Source: Bacillus tequilensis KCTC 13622 (lineage in GTDB: Bacteria; Bacillota; Bacilli; Bacillales; Bacillaceae). Taken from it: DNA of 64,000 bases. The stretch lies in assembly GCF_000507145.1 (NCBI RefSeq), contig NZ_AYTO01000041.1, positions 62,001 to 126,000 of the forward strand. Direction: 5' to 3'. The notes under the pieces were generated by a model. The model did no database searches, was not told the origin of the DNA, and saw nothing but the letters and a program-made list of their open reading frames with translations. Position numbers and translations under genes: made by a program. Positions 11,003-19,526 of this stretch are shown here, in pieces; the stretch's first letter is position 1, and every line of letters starts with the position of its first letter.

Positions 11003-11081
11003 AGCTTACAGAAAAACATTTTAAAAATGGCTGCCGAGATTCCCCGACAGCCTCCCCATGCCTTGACATGGCTTTTTTGAT

Positions 11082-11303
11082 CTATTCGAGTTCAAGCTGA
11101 ACGTTTTTTTGCGGCGCAAACGTTGAGATCGCATGTTTATAAATAAGCTGCTGCTTACCTTCAGATTCCAGCAATACGGTAAAGTTATCAAAGCCTTTCA
11201 CTTGGCCCCGCAGCTGAAAGCCATTCAGCAAAAAAACAGTGACATACGTATTTTCTTTCCGGATTTGATTCAAAAACTGATCCTGAATATTAATCGGTTT
11301 CAT
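11082..11303 (-). CDS. hfq: RNA chaperone Hfq
   Basis: Sm-fold protein of 73 residues that forms a hexameric ring and binds small RNAs and mRNAs. The Sm1 part includes [19 protein letters not shown] and the Sm2 part YKHAISTF, matching Bacillus Hfq; there is no long C-terminal tail. ATG follows AAGGAGGA. It sits 39 bp downstream of miaA, the same order as in most bacteria, so it is probably co-transcribed with miaA and ends at the terminator before ymzC. Confidence 0.97.
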   Translation of the reverse strand: MKPINIQDQFLNQIRKENTYVTVFLLNGFQLRGQVKGFDNFTVLLESEGKQQLIYKHAISTFAPQKNVQLELE

Positions 11304-11342
11304 GTTTCGTCCTCCTTGATTCTCTATATCATACAGTTTCGA

Positions 11343-12287
11343 TTAAAGTTCGAGTTTTCCTGCTATATGTGTGAAAATTTCCTTTTTTTTCAGCTCCATA
11401 TCAACGGGCGGTGTCATATCGAACCATGTGACCTGCATCTTGTTGCGAAACCACGTCAGCTGGCGTTTCGCATAACGCCTTGAATTCTGCTTCAGCTGAT
11501 CGACGGCATCAGAAAGTGTCACAAAACCGTCAAAATATGCATACAGCTCTTTATAGCCTATCGCTTGTATCGATTGACAGTCTCTTATGTTCCTGTCATA
11601 AAGGTGTTTCACTTCAGGAAGAAGGCCAGCCTCCATCATCATATCAACACGCTGATTAATTCTTGCATAAAGCGTATCTCTATCCATTGTCAGCCCGATT
11701 AACACTGCATTGTAGAGGAGTTCTCGTTTTTGCTCCTTCAAATGCTGGGACATCGTTTTTCCAGACGTATGTAAAATTTCCAACGCGCGAATGACTCTTC
11801 TTGTATTATTCGGATGTATCGCCGCAGCTGCCTCGGGATCTGCCTCAGCAAGTTTGGCATGCAGAAAGTCAGCGCCTTCCCGCTCCGCAGCCGTTTGCAT
11901 GCGCTGTCGAAATGCAGGATCGTTCGCCTCTTCCGTGAATGTATAATCGTAAAGCACAGATTGTATATAGAGACCTGTACCGCCGACAATCATCGGAAGC
12001 TTTCCTCTTTTTGCGATCTCGCTGATTTTTTTTCTGACTAAACTTTGATAATCGGCGGTAGAAAAGGAATCCTGAGGGTCTAAAATGTCAATCAGATGAT
12101 GGGGAACTCCCTCCATCTCCCGTTCGGTGATTTTAGCTGTTCCAATATCCATCCCTTTATAGACCTGCATTGAATCTCCGCTGATAATTTCCGCGTTTAA
12201 AGATTTGGCCAGCTGAATACTTAAATTGGTTTTCCCCACTGCCGTCGGTCCGACTAAAATGACAACGGGCTGCTTCGTATTATTCAA
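11343..12287 (-). CDS. miaA: tRNA dimethylallyltransferase
   Basis: Transfers a dimethylallyl group to N6 of A37 in tRNAs reading UNN codons; MiaB, also in this window, completes the modification. The P-loop GPTAVGKT is at residues 12-19, followed by [23 protein letters not shown] and IVGGTGLY, all family signatures. Length 314 is normal. The start is TTG at 12287 (first residues MNNTKQ) with a modest GAGAGTGAT site. Followed by hfq. Confidence 0.96.
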   Translation of the reverse strand: MNNTKQPVVILVGPTAVGKTNLSIQLAKSLNAEIISGDSMQVYKGMDIGTAKITEREMEGVPHHLIDILDPQDSFSTADYQSLVRKKISEIAKRGKLPMIVGGTGLYIQSVLYDYTFTEEANDPAFRQRMQTAAEREGADFLHAKLAEADPEAAAAIHPNNTRRVIRALEILHTSGKTMSQHLKEQKRELLYNAVLIGLTMDRDTLYARINQRVDMMMEAGLLPEVKHLYDRNIRDCQSIQAIGYKELYAYFDGFVTLSDAVDQLKQNSRRYAKRQLTWFRNKMQVTWFDMTPPVDMELKKKEIFTHIAGKLEL

Positions 12288-12385
12288 TATGTATCACTCT
12301 CTTTTATAAATCTCCCCCCATTATAGCATTCATCCTATACAACCACCTATCCATTTTGCCCTTTTTTTGCCCCTGTAAACACAAG

Positions 12386-12799
12386 CTACCAGCCGAACGG
12401 CTCATTGCCGACAATTTCCCTCGTCTTTCCTTTCAGAGCATGACGGTGCGTTTTTCTCTCTCCATCTCCGTGATGATACACAACGCCTCCGTATTGGATC
12501 TCAATCGGCTCGTTATAGGCCAAATACGTTGTCTCCTCGATTTCATGATAATGTGTGCCGTCTGCTAAAGGAATCGCTGGCCCTGAGACTCCGTAATACC
12601 GATGAAAATGGCCGTTTTCAAAAGACGTAATCCCTGAAAAGTAATGTGTATGCTGATCGATATTCGATCCGTTTGCCGGCTGGGTAAATCCCTCAATGAG
12701 GTGGTAATGTCCCTGTTCTCTCATCGTTTTGACATGGTAAGCATGTACGTGAGGCGGTGCTTTTGACCAATCAGACTGATACAGGCCCAATATGTTCAC
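12386..12799 (-). CDS. ymaF: histidine-rich protein YmaF
   Basis: About 137 residues with an unusually large number of histidines spread through motifs such as HVHAYHVKT, QGHYHLIEG, DQHTHYFSG, NGHFHRYYG, GTHYHEIEE and KTHRHALKG. The regular H-x-H spacing looks like a metal-binding beta-repeat. It belongs to the YmaF family (function unknown, found in spore formers). Start uncertain: the GTG at 12799 lies very close to AAAGGAT, and the TTG three codons later is better spaced. It is divergent from ymaG, which encodes a spore coat protein, so a sporulation role is possible. Confidence 0.85.
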   Translation of the reverse strand: MNILGLYQSDWSKAPPHVHAYHVKTMREQGHYHLIEGFTQPANGSNIDQHTHYFSGITSFENGHFHRYYGVSGPAIPLADGTHYHEIEETTYLAYNEPIEIQYGGVVYHHGDGERKTHRHALKGKTREIVGNEPFGW

Positions 12800-12889
12800 A
12801 TCCTTTCTTTTTCCTCGATTCGCCCAATCAAATCCCGATAGGCTGAATACACTGCATCATCTACACTTTATTACAGGAGGAAAGAAAAC

Positions 12890-13189
12890 ATGAACGAGTT
12901 TGAGAATTTCAGTGCTGAAGATACAAGAATATTTGGAAGACCTGGATTCGGCTTTGGATTTGGAAGACCTGGATTTGGTTTCGGCCGGCCATTCGGATTT
13001 GGAAGACCTGGATTCGGCTTTGGGTTTGGAAGACCATTTGGATTTGGTTTCGGCCGGCCATTCGGATTTTTTGGAGGACCCTTTATCGGCGGCCTTGCAG
13101 GCGGGCTTGTAGGAAGCGCTTTGTTTAATCCTTATTTGTATGGCGGATATCCCTATTATCCGTATGCCCCGTATCCTTATTACTATTAA
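12890..13189 (+). CDS. ymaG: Gly/Phe/Arg/Pro-repeat spore coat protein YmaG
   Basis: A 99-residue low-complexity protein. Residues about 15-65 are tandem variants of GFGFGRPGFGFGRPFG, then a Gly/Ala-rich hydrophobic stretch (IGGLAGGLVGSAL) and a Tyr/Pro tail (GGYPYYPYAPYPYYY). In B. subtilis YmaG is an inner spore coat component. The tyrosines could be cross-linked. ATG follows AGGAGGAAAG. A possible sigma-K -10 (CATCATCTA) lies about 30 bp before the start, without a convincing -35. A clear terminator follows. Confidence 0.92.
   Translation: MNEFENFSAEDTRIFGRPGFGFGFGRPGFGFGRPFGFGRPGFGFGFGRPFGFGFGRPFGFFGGPFIGGLAGGLVGSALFNPYLYGGYPYYPYAPYPYYY
12941..13070 (+). repeat. in-gene tandem repeats of ymaG
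   Basis: DNA repeats built from GGATTTGGAAGACC and GGTTTCGGCCGGCC units, encoding the FGRP modules. Such DNA is prone to slippage, so copy number should vary between strains. Confidence 0.85.
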
Positions 13190-13193
13190 GCGC

Positions 13194-13222
13194 AAAAGAC
13201 CTCTTACAAAGGGGTCTTTTTT
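13194..13222 (+). terminator. ymaG terminator
   Basis: AAAGACCTC, loop, GGGGTCTTT followed by a T-run, five bases after the stop. Confidence 0.88.
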
Positions 13223-13330
13223 AAGTATTGAAAATGAATCTCTTGACTCATACATAGGCATACACTAATATTTTTCTAGCTGAAGGTCTTTTCTCATCTA
13301 AAAATACAGCAGAAGTGAGGAGAATTTGCG

Positions 13331-13648
13331 ATGTTGATAGGTTACATATTCCTCACGATTGCCATATGCTCGGAATCGATAGGGGCGGCCATGCTGAAAG
13401 TATCTGACGGCTTCAAAAAGTGGAAGCCCAGCGCTTTGGTCGTGATTGGCTATTCCCTCGCCTTTTATATGCTGTCGCTGACCTTAAACCATATCCCCCT
13501 CAGCCTCTCCTATGCGACTTGGAGCGGCGCGGGCACGGTGCTGACGGCAGTGATCGGAGTGAAATGGTTCAAGGAAGAACTGAATGTCAAAGGGCTTTTC
13601 GGGATTCTTTTATTACTATCAGGGGTCGTGTTACTTAACTGGCAGTAA
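13331..13648 (+). CDS. ebrA: small multidrug resistance pump subunit EbrA
   Basis: SMR-family membrane protein of 105 residues with four transmembrane helices. The conserved glutamate is in helix 1 (AICSESIGAAML), and LSYATWSGAGTVLTA is the SMR signature. EbrA and EbrB form a hetero-pump exporting cationic dyes such as ethidium; each alone is poorly active (family knowledge). ATG follows GTGAGGAG. The stop lies 13 bp before ebrB, so the two are one operon. Confidence 0.95.
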   Translation: MLIGYIFLTIAICSESIGAAMLKVSDGFKKWKPSALVVIGYSLAFYMLSLTLNHIPLSLSYATWSGAGTVLTAVIGVKWFKEELNVKGLFGILLLLSGVVLLNWQ

Positions 13649-13661
13649 AGGAGTGATAAGG

Positions 13662-14012
13662 ATGAAAGGATTGCTTTATCTGGCTCTTGCCATTGTATCC
13701 GAGGTTTTCGGGAGCACAATGCTGAAGCTTTCAGAAGGGTTTACACAAGGCTTGCCTATTGTCGGAGTCATTGCCGGATTTCTTTCGGCTTTTACCTTTC
13801 TAAGCTTTTCTTTAAAAACAATCGACTTATCAAGCGCGTATGCGACATGGTCGGGTGTTGGAACGGCGCTTACAGCCATAGTCGGTTTTTTGCTTTTTGG
13901 CGAAACCATCAGTTTAAAGGGAGTGTTCGGGCTCACGCTTGTCATTGCAGGCGTGATCGTGTTAAATCAGTCGAAAGCTCCTGCTAAAGATAAAAAAACA
14001 GACGGCCTGTGA
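13662..14012 (+). CDS. ebrB: small multidrug resistance pump subunit EbrB
   Basis: Second SMR subunit, 116 residues, four helices, with the essential Glu in AIVSEVFGSTML and the signature LSSAYATWSGVGTALTA. The C-terminal tail is basic (SKAPAKDKKTDGL) and differs slightly from strain 168 as I recall it. I use the ATG at 13662 after AAAGGAGTGATAAGG; an open extension of 26 codons upstream overlaps ebrA and has no support. Ends in a terminator shared with ymaD. Confidence 0.95.
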   Translation: MKGLLYLALAIVSEVFGSTMLKLSEGFTQGLPIVGVIAGFLSAFTFLSFSLKTIDLSSAYATWSGVGTALTAIVGFLLFGETISLKGVFGLTLVIAGVIVLNQSKAPAKDKKTDGL

Positions 14013-14031
14013 GTGACCGTCTGTTTTTTAT
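13992..14031. terminator. bidirectional terminator between ebrB and ymaD
   Basis: Arms AAAAACAGACGG and CCGTCTGTTTTT with an 11-base loop; the ebrB stop is in the loop and the ymaD stop touches the right arm. Confidence 0.93.
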
Positions 14032-14480
14032 TCACCAGCCCGTTTTACAGCGGCTTCAAGCTGCATCTCGACATTTCCTTGAATGGCGCGGGAAATCATG
14101 CATGACGACTCCGCCTTTTCACAAAGCTTGTGCGCCAATGCGACGTCTTCTTGTGAAGCGCCATGTTTGAGCACGACAGACGGACGGTGAATGATCTTTT
14201 TGTATGTAAAGACTCCTTTTGTGACATCGACAATGCCTTCTGACTCCATCTGCAAATCTTCTTTTACCAGTCCGCTTCTTTCCATCATCGCAGCAAGTGT
14301 AATAATGTAACAGGTCGCTGCCGCCCCGAGAAGCATTTCATCCGGGTTGGTCCCTTCTCCCGGACCATCCATTTCTTTCGGAATGGAGATCGTTGTGATT
14401 AAGTTCCCGCTTTCGATCGTACCGACGTCATTCCGGTTACCCGGCCAGTTGGCTTTTAAATAAAAATGATGATCTGCCAT
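14028..14480 (-). CDS. ymaD: OsmC/Ohr-type peroxidase YmaD
   Basis: A 150-residue OsmC-fold protein that probably reduces organic hydroperoxides through two cysteines. The pair is Cys57 in AAATCYII and Cys127 in AESSCMIS, at the usual OsmC spacing; Cys120 is extra. Substrate and reductant are unknown. ATG follows AAAGGAGG. It is convergent with ebrAB and separated from ymaC by about 70 bp. Confidence 0.92.
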   Translation of the reverse strand: MADHHFYLKANWPGNRNDVGTIESGNLITTISIPKEMDGPGEGTNPDEMLLGAAATCYIITLAAMMERSGLVKEDLQMESEGIVDVTKGVFTYKKIIHRPSVVLKHGASQEDVALAHKLCEKAESSCMISRAIQGNVEMQLEAAVKRAGE

Positions 14481-14553
14481 CGTTGTTTTGCCTCCTTTTA
14501 TGATCCTTTTTCAGTCTACTAACCTTCTCTTATTTTGTCTTCTGATCTGCTTG

Positions 14554-15261
14554 TTACGAATACTCATTTTCAAGGACACTTTTGATTGCACGGACATAGG
14601 CATAAAATTCATTATTCTTTGTGTATTTCCTATTTTTATAATAAAAATCATCGAAAAATGCTTCTCTCTGCTCTCGGCTGATTTCAAGCTGGATACTCAG
14701 TCCCGTTTCCCCTTGGTTATTAATGTTTTCTGCATTCAAACCAGCAAGACCGCTTCCGGTCGACGCTAACTCAGCGGAAAATCCACTTCTTTTAAGAGCT
14801 CGTACGATCATTTTTGCTCGCTTTCGGTCGGTGCCTCCAACAAGTGTATTCTTGTTCTCCCCTTTATATCCATGAAAAGCGACAACATATTGATGCTCCT
14901 TGATTTTCTTTTCAGCCAATGGCTCATCAAAGTTGGTGCTTGTGATGTGCAGGGTTTGGTTATCCTGTGACTTGAAACCTTCAAACAGGTATGTAGAGTA
15001 TTCATTATTAAAATACCGCACAAGTTCGCTTACTCCGCCTTCAATTCTTCCGCCATGCGGAGACATAATTAAGACTTTGCTTCCTTTTTTCTCATTATAT
15101 GAAATATCATAATCAGCTGGGCTCTCATTCTCTGCCAAACTGCTGAAATTAGGATATGTATCTGGCTGATTAGATGGTTCAGGTTCTAATGAGTAATGAA
15201 CATATTTTAGAAATAGGACAATTGTTAAGACAAATATGACATTTAGTAAAAATCTTCTCAT
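14554..15261 (-). CDS. ymaC: YmaC, membrane-anchored poly-gamma-glutamate hydrolase-like protein
   Basis: A 235-residue protein with one N-terminal hydrophobic segment (about residues 5-25), then a Pro-rich linker and a catalytic domain resembling the gamma-PGA hydrolase family (phage PghP, YndL, YjqB). Zinc-ligand motifs are SPHGGRIEGGVSELV (His, Glu), VVAFHGYKG (His) and LSIQLEISREQR. It may degrade gamma-polyglutamate at the cell surface; substrate not shown here. ATG follows GAAAGGAG. Downstream of it is ymaD; upstream is a 700-bp gene-free stretch. Confidence 0.85.
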   Translation of the reverse strand: MRRFLLNVIFVLTIVLFLKYVHYSLEPEPSNQPDTYPNFSSLAENESPADYDISYNEKKGSKVLIMSPHGGRIEGGVSELVRYFNNEYSTYLFEGFKSQDNQTLHITSTNFDEPLAEKKIKEHQYVVAFHGYKGENKNTLVGGTDRKRAKMIVRALKRSGFSAELASTGSGLAGLNAENINNQGETGLSIQLEISREQREAFFDDFYYKNRKYTKNNEFYAYVRAIKSVLENEYS

Positions 15262-15975
15262 GTTTAACTCCTTTCATAAGAGTAGCACGGTTCATTATAT
15301 GAAGTTTAGTCAATAGGTTTTATCTTACCATTGTATACACTATATCATCAGTGAAAAAGTTCCCGGTTTCAAAAAATCAATTGATTGTCACAGTTCATAG
15401 CGGTCCATTTCAAATAGGAGTGAAAAAAGATTGAGAGGAAAAAGGAAAAGGTAGTAATAACCTCACTTGGAAATTACATGTAAATAGGTTTAAGGAAGGT
15501 TTTCCCATCCGTCAGGCTATCCGATATGCTAAGACGGAAAGCCTTTTATCGGTCTGCAAGATAGGTTTTGCTTATTTGTTCTCACAAAGTCGCAGGAGAG
15601 TATAGAGTCTAACAAAAAACGTTCTTATCTGTTGTTTCGACAAACAAAAAGCTTTGTTTTGCGTTTTGCTTTTCTGTCTTACAATCATCATTCTTTTACA
15701 GATTGTGCCGTCTTTCTTCATATATTATATAATGCAGATTGGCATTTGGATTTCCAAAGACCGCTGCAAGAAATTCATACAGCTGCTCTCTTCGAACAAA
15801 AGTTTTCTTTCGATGCCCCAAATTCTTGCCACAACCCCCTGAACCCTTTTTTATCTGATTCGAAAGATTCATAAAAACCAACTCTTGTCCGTCTCTTATA
15901 AAGGACAAACAAACTTACCAAACCTTTCATCTGTTCATAGAGTATACAGAGAACCTTATAATAGGAGGAAAATGC
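15262..15975. other. gene-free stretch between ymaC and aprX
   Basis: About 710 bp with no reading frame I trust. It must hold the divergent ymaC and aprX promoters. A stem CCGTC/GACGG at 15509-15537 with flanking pairing is the only structure seen. Short open frames at 15632-15908 on both strands lack ribosome sites and known motifs. Confidence 0.6.
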
Positions 15976-17304
15976 ATGTTTGGGTACTCTATGGTACAAA
16001 TGGTAAGAGCAAATGCTCATAAGCTAGATTGGCCGTTACGGGAAAGTGTCTTGCAGCTTTACAAGCCCTTCAAATGGACTCCTTGCTTCTTACATCAGTT
16101 TTTTGAAACCAAATTGAGAAACAGAAAAAAAATATCTGTCATCATCGAATTTGAGGAAGGCTGTCACGAGACCGGCCTTCAAATGGCTGGAGAGGTGCTT
16201 CAAAAAGAAAAACGCAGCAAGCTGAAAAACCGTTTTAACAAAATCAATTGCTGCAGCGCGGTGGTGACACCTTCAGCGTTAGATTCACTTCTTTCTGCAT
16301 GCAGCGAAATCCGCAAGGTCTATTTAAACCGCGAAGTCAAAGCGCTTCTAGACACGGCAACCGAAGCAAGCCACGCGAAGAAAGTCATCAGAAACGGGCA
16401 CACCCTGACAGGAAAAGGCGTGACTGTCGCTGTTGTCGATACGGGAATCTACCCGCATCCTGATTTAAAAGGCAGGATTATCGACTTCGCGGATATGATT
16501 AATCAAAAAACAGAGCCTTATGATGATAATGGTCATGGCACACACTGTGCAGGTGATATCGCAAGCAGCGGCGCGTCCTCATCCGGCCAATACCGCGGAC
16601 CTGCGCCGGAAGCCAATCTGATCGGCGTGAAGGTATTGAACAAGCAAGGTTCAGGAACGCTGGCAGATATTATTGAAGGTGTAGAGTGGTGTATTCAATA
16701 CAATGAGGACAACCCAAATGAACCGATTGATATTATCAGTATGTCGCTCGGGGGCGATGCGCTTCGATATGATAATGAACAGGAAGACCCGTTAGTCAGA
16801 GCGGTTGAAGAAGCGTGGAACGCAGGAATTGTCGTCTGTGTCGCTGCCGGAAACTCAGGCCCTGATCCACAGACCATTGCCAGCCCAGGCGTGAGTGAAA
16901 AGGTGATTACGGTAGGTGCCCTTGACGATAACAATACCCCAAGCGACGATGATGATACGGTCGCTTCCTTCTCAAGCCGCGGGCCGACAGTATACGGGAA
17001 AGAAAAGCCAGATATTTTAGCGCCGGGTGTTAATATTATTTCCCTACGCTCTCCGAATTCTTATATCGATAAGCTTCAAAAGTCAAGCCGTGTAGGATCT
17101 CAGTACTTCACAATGTCAGGAACATCGATGGCAACCCCAATTTGTGCAGGAATCGCAGCTTTACTCCTTCAACAAAACCCGGACCTTACACCTGATGAAG
17201 TGAAAGAGCTTTTGAAAAACGGCGCGGACAAATGGAAAAATGAAGATCCGAACGTTTACGGAGCGGGCGCTGTCAACGCAGAAAAATCCATTCCCGGCCA
17301 ATAG
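15976..17304 (+). CDS. aprX: intracellular subtilisin-like serine protease AprX
   Basis: A 442-residue subtilase without signal peptide, expressed in late stationary phase in B. subtilis. The triad is Asp155 (AVVDTGIYPHPDL), His187 (NGHGTHCAG) and Ser384 (SGTSMATP); Asn293 (AAGNSG) is the oxyanion residue. The first 140 residues are a propeptide-like region with Cys-Cys at 92-93. ATG follows AGGAGGAAAA. Strong terminator after the stop. Its neighbour on the right is a dead metallo-hydrolase gene. Confidence 0.96.
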   Translation: MFGYSMVQMVRANAHKLDWPLRESVLQLYKPFKWTPCFLHQFFETKLRNRKKISVIIEFEEGCHETGLQMAGEVLQKEKRSKLKNRFNKINCCSAVVTPSALDSLLSACSEIRKVYLNREVKALLDTATEASHAKKVIRNGHTLTGKGVTVAVVDTGIYPHPDLKGRIIDFADMINQKTEPYDDNGHGTHCAGDIASSGASSSGQYRGPAPEANLIGVKVLNKQGSGTLADIIEGVEWCIQYNEDNPNEPIDIISMSLGGDALRYDNEQEDPLVRAVEEAWNAGIVVCVAAGNSGPDPQTIASPGVSEKVITVGALDDNNTPSDDDDTVASFSSRGPTVYGKEKPDILAPGVNIISLRSPNSYIDKLQKSSRVGSQYFTMSGTSMATPICAGIAALLLQQNPDLTPDEVKELLKNGADKWKNEDPNVYGAGAVNAEKSIPGQ

Positions 17305-17315
17305 ACAGGATCATC

Positions 17316-17360
17316 ATAGAACCGGCAATCTCTCATAGACTTGCCGGTTCTATGTTTTTT
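17316..17360 (+). terminator. aprX terminator
   Basis: Perfect 13-pair stem ATAGAACCGGCAA/TTGCCGGTTCTAT followed by GTTTTTT. Confidence 0.95.
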
Positions 17361-17414
17361 AATTTACATAATAATGAAATGGAATAATCAAAATAGATCA
17401 AGAAAGTGAGAAAA

Positions 17415-18202
17415 GTGCCGAATTATATCTGCAAAACATGCCGTGTACAACATGCGGAGACTGTAAATCCGCCTAACTTATATCTGATTCATTCACCCAG
17501 CTGGACAATCTTGGGCAGCACTTGAATATATGCAAAAGGAAGCCTTCAAAACATCCACAAAAAAGTAGAAGAGCATCTTTACAGCAGCAAAACTGAACCA
17601 GAGTTTGCAATCAGGCAAACAGCACATTTGATCTGGCATCAGGGTTTCAACGTGAAGTGGCATTTCATATCTTGACCAAAAGACAATTAATCCAAGCACC
17701 GAATTAGACGGTATCAAGCCAGTGCCTTGTCTCATCCGCATTACTACTATGATCAGGTTGAATGGGCATGAAGTACTTCAGGCCCATTCTATATTCATGA
17801 GGATGACAAAGAATAGGCGGCAAAGCCAAGCCATCACATTCATTTCTGGGCAGGAGAAACGCTCAGCGCGAAACCGGGACTGGACCTTTACCATCTGGGC
17901 GAACATTTAAAAAACGGTGCTGTTCTTCATTAGATCAACGGCAATCAAGGGAAAGGCTGTCTATTGACCGGAGATATTATTACGGCTGCGGCGAATTGAA
18001 ACTGGATCTGCTATATGTACAGCTATCCAAATCTCGTTCCCCTCCCCGCTTCCAAAGTGGAAGAGATAGCGGCTAAAGTGGAATCGCTTCAATTCAACCG
18101 GCTTTACAATGCTTTTGTGGTCAAAAAAATGCCGGCAAAGCAGTTCAGCGTTCTGCCGTATGCTATATCAAGGCGCTGAACAGCGAATTGTTTCATACAT
18201 AA
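17415..18202 (+). pseudogene. metallo-beta-lactamase-fold hydrolase, multiply frameshifted
   Basis: From a GTG at 17415 the frame reads PNYICKTCRVQHAETVNPP and breaks after about 40 codons. Homologous-looking pieces continue across all three frames: KKVEEHLYSSKTEPEFAIRQ, TAHLIWHQGFN, SHPHYYYDQVEWA (metal-binding histidines), IYIHEDDKE, HIHFWAGETLS, LDLYHLGEHLKNGAVLH, CLLTGDII, MYSYPNLVPLPASKVEEIA and YIKALNSELFHT before TAA at 18202. An MBL-fold enzyme with an N-terminal Cys motif is the clear ancestor. At least five frameshifts or stops are present, so it is dead. The position is that of ymaE in strain 168; I cannot say whether ymaE is the same gene. Confidence 0.85.
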
Positions 18203-18280
18203 AGGGTGAGACGGCTCTTTTCCGTGTAAAAGATGGAGCAATTGGGAATAGTATCGTATAGATCAAAAGGAGGAATATTG

Positions 18281-18637
18281 ATGGCACACACGAATACTCA
18301 GCTTTCTCAATGGCTGGAGTCAAAAGTCGGCCAGACGCTTGATATTAGAAAAGGTGAATTGACTCACGATGAAGAGATCTCAGACTTGGATCAGATTGTT
18401 CTCAACCTTCAAAAGGTAGGCATCCGCAGCACGAATCATCCTGATGATTATGTTGCGAAAGAAGAGCTCGTTTTAGAAGGAGAAGGCACGACATTCACTG
18501 AGGAGGGAAACGTACCGCTTCCGCAAAATGCCTATGAGATTCCTTTATTAGGTGATATTCATATTCACCAAGAAAACGAAGGATTGAAGGTCGTAACCGA
18601 TCGTGCAGTATATACAATTGATATCCAGCACAGCTGA
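18281..18637 (+). CDS. ymzB: conserved protein YmzB, unknown function
   Basis: A 118-residue soluble, acidic protein starting MAHTNTQLSQWLESKVGQ. No catalytic motif is recognised. I use the ATG at 18281 after AAAAGGAGGAAT rather than the ATG 16 codons upstream, which has no ribosome site. In strain 168 ymzB lies beyond the far end of the pks (bacillaene) cluster; here it lies only 150 bp from pksA, which marks where that cluster is absent. A strong terminator follows. Confidence 0.85.
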   Translation: MAHTNTQLSQWLESKVGQTLDIRKGELTHDEEISDLDQIVLNLQKVGIRSTNHPDDYVAKEELVLEGEGTTFTEEGNVPLPQNAYEIPLLGDIHIHQENEGLKVVTDRAVYTIDIQHS

Positions 18638-18663
18638 CAGCCGCTTTCATCAAACTAATACAG

Positions 18664-18701
18664 GGCAGCGCCTTTGAGTTTTTTCAAAAGGCGCTGCTTT
18701 A
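18664..18701 (+). terminator. ymzB terminator
   Basis: Stem GCAGCGCCTTT/AAAAGGCGCTGC with a T-rich loop; T-tracts flank it weakly on the plus strand. Confidence 0.8.
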
Positions 18702-18789
18702 GATGGATCTCTTCAAAAGTATAACGCATAGAGTACATAGTTTTTGCCCTCTATACTTAGTGATTTTCTCCGTTTTTTTTACAGCTTTA

Positions 18790-19407
18790 TTAATATTCCC
18801 GCCCTTCTGTCTCATTTGTTTCTTCAGCGCAAATTGATTCTACATGCTGCATAATGACACGTGTGATTCTGTCTTTATTCACTCGCACAGGGTCAAGCAT
18901 CGCATGTAAAGCCAACCCGTCAATAAGCGCGTAAAGCCTCTCAGCTTCAATGTCTTTATCGGCATCCTGCTTTAGTAAATCGAATTCATCTAAATAGGCA
19001 ATGAGATTCCGTATACCGCCGTAAATCCCGTCATGATTCGCATCAAACATATCCTTTTTATGTCTGGCGTAAACCGTAAAAGCAAACCATACCTCCATCT
19101 CTCTAATTGTTTCTTCATTTGTCGGGACAATTTCAAGCAAAATGTGCAACATTTTTTCCTTGGGGGGCAAATCCTTCGTTGCAATGTCCTCAATGCGGGC
19201 TCTCGCCTTTTCTTGAACAAGTTTCATTGCAAAAACAAGCAGTTCATCCTGAGTAGAAAAATAATGGCGCAGCGCACCTAATGACAGTCCTGCTTCCTTT
19301 GCAATGTTTCGGGCTGAGGCTCCCTCCATCCCCCGTTCTAAAATCACACGCCACGTCGCTTCTGCAATTTGTTTTCTTCTTTTCTCATGGTCAATTTGTT
19401 TTGGCAT
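18790..19407 (-). CDS. pksA: TetR-family regulator PksA, orphaned from the pks cluster
   Basis: A 205-residue TetR/AcrR repressor. The N-terminal helix-turn-helix spans about residues 8-55 (ATWRVILERGMEGASARNIA, then EAGLSLGALRHYFST), followed by an all-helical ligand domain. In strain 168 it precedes the bacillaene synthase genes; here none follow. ATG at 19407 has no clear ribosome site, so translation may be weak. Divergent from ymcC; two copies of a quasi-palindromic site lie between them and are the likely operators. Confidence 0.93.
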   Translation of the reverse strand: MPKQIDHEKRRKQIAEATWRVILERGMEGASARNIAKEAGLSLGALRHYFSTQDELLVFAMKLVQEKARARIEDIATKDLPPKEKMLHILLEIVPTNEETIREMEVWFAFTVYARHKKDMFDANHDGIYGGIRNLIAYLDEFDLLKQDADKDIEAERLYALIDGLALHAMLDPVRVNKDRITRVIMQHVESICAEETNETEGREY

Positions 19408-19443
19408 AACTTTATTGTAACAAGAAAAAAAGATGAGGGCAAT

Positions 19444-19509
19444 TTTATAATACAGTTGTGTTGCGAAAACAAAAGTGGTAACATATTATTTAAATAATAC
19501 AACTGTATT
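19444..19509. promoter_or_regulatory. overlapping divergent promoters pksA/ymcC with two TetR-type operators
   Basis: Plus strand: -35 TTGCGA (19461-19466), 17 bp, -10 TATTAT (19484-19489), for ymcC. Minus strand: -35 TTGTTT (19467-19472), 17 bp, -10 TATAAA (19444-19449), for pksA. A perfect 14-bp palindrome AATACAACTGTATT lies at 19496-19509, and an inverted 13-of-14 copy (AATACAGTTGTGTT) at 19449-19462. One copy covers the pksA -10 and spacer and abuts the ymcC -35; the other lies just downstream of the ymcC -10. Confidence 0.75.
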
Positions 19510-19526
19510 GAAAAGAGGGGAATAGA

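Noticed and set aside
12941..13070. Possible CRISPR-like repeat array
   Set aside because: Repeats are contiguous, in frame and encode protein modules; no unique spacers.
12857..13261. 134-codon minus-strand frame over ymaG rich in Lys/Ser
   Set aside because: Mirror of the ymaG repeats; ymaG on the plus strand has the ribosome site, terminator and known product.
15632..16020. Open frames of 60-80 codons on both strands before aprX
   Set aside because: None has a ribosome site or recognisable motif, and they overlap each other.
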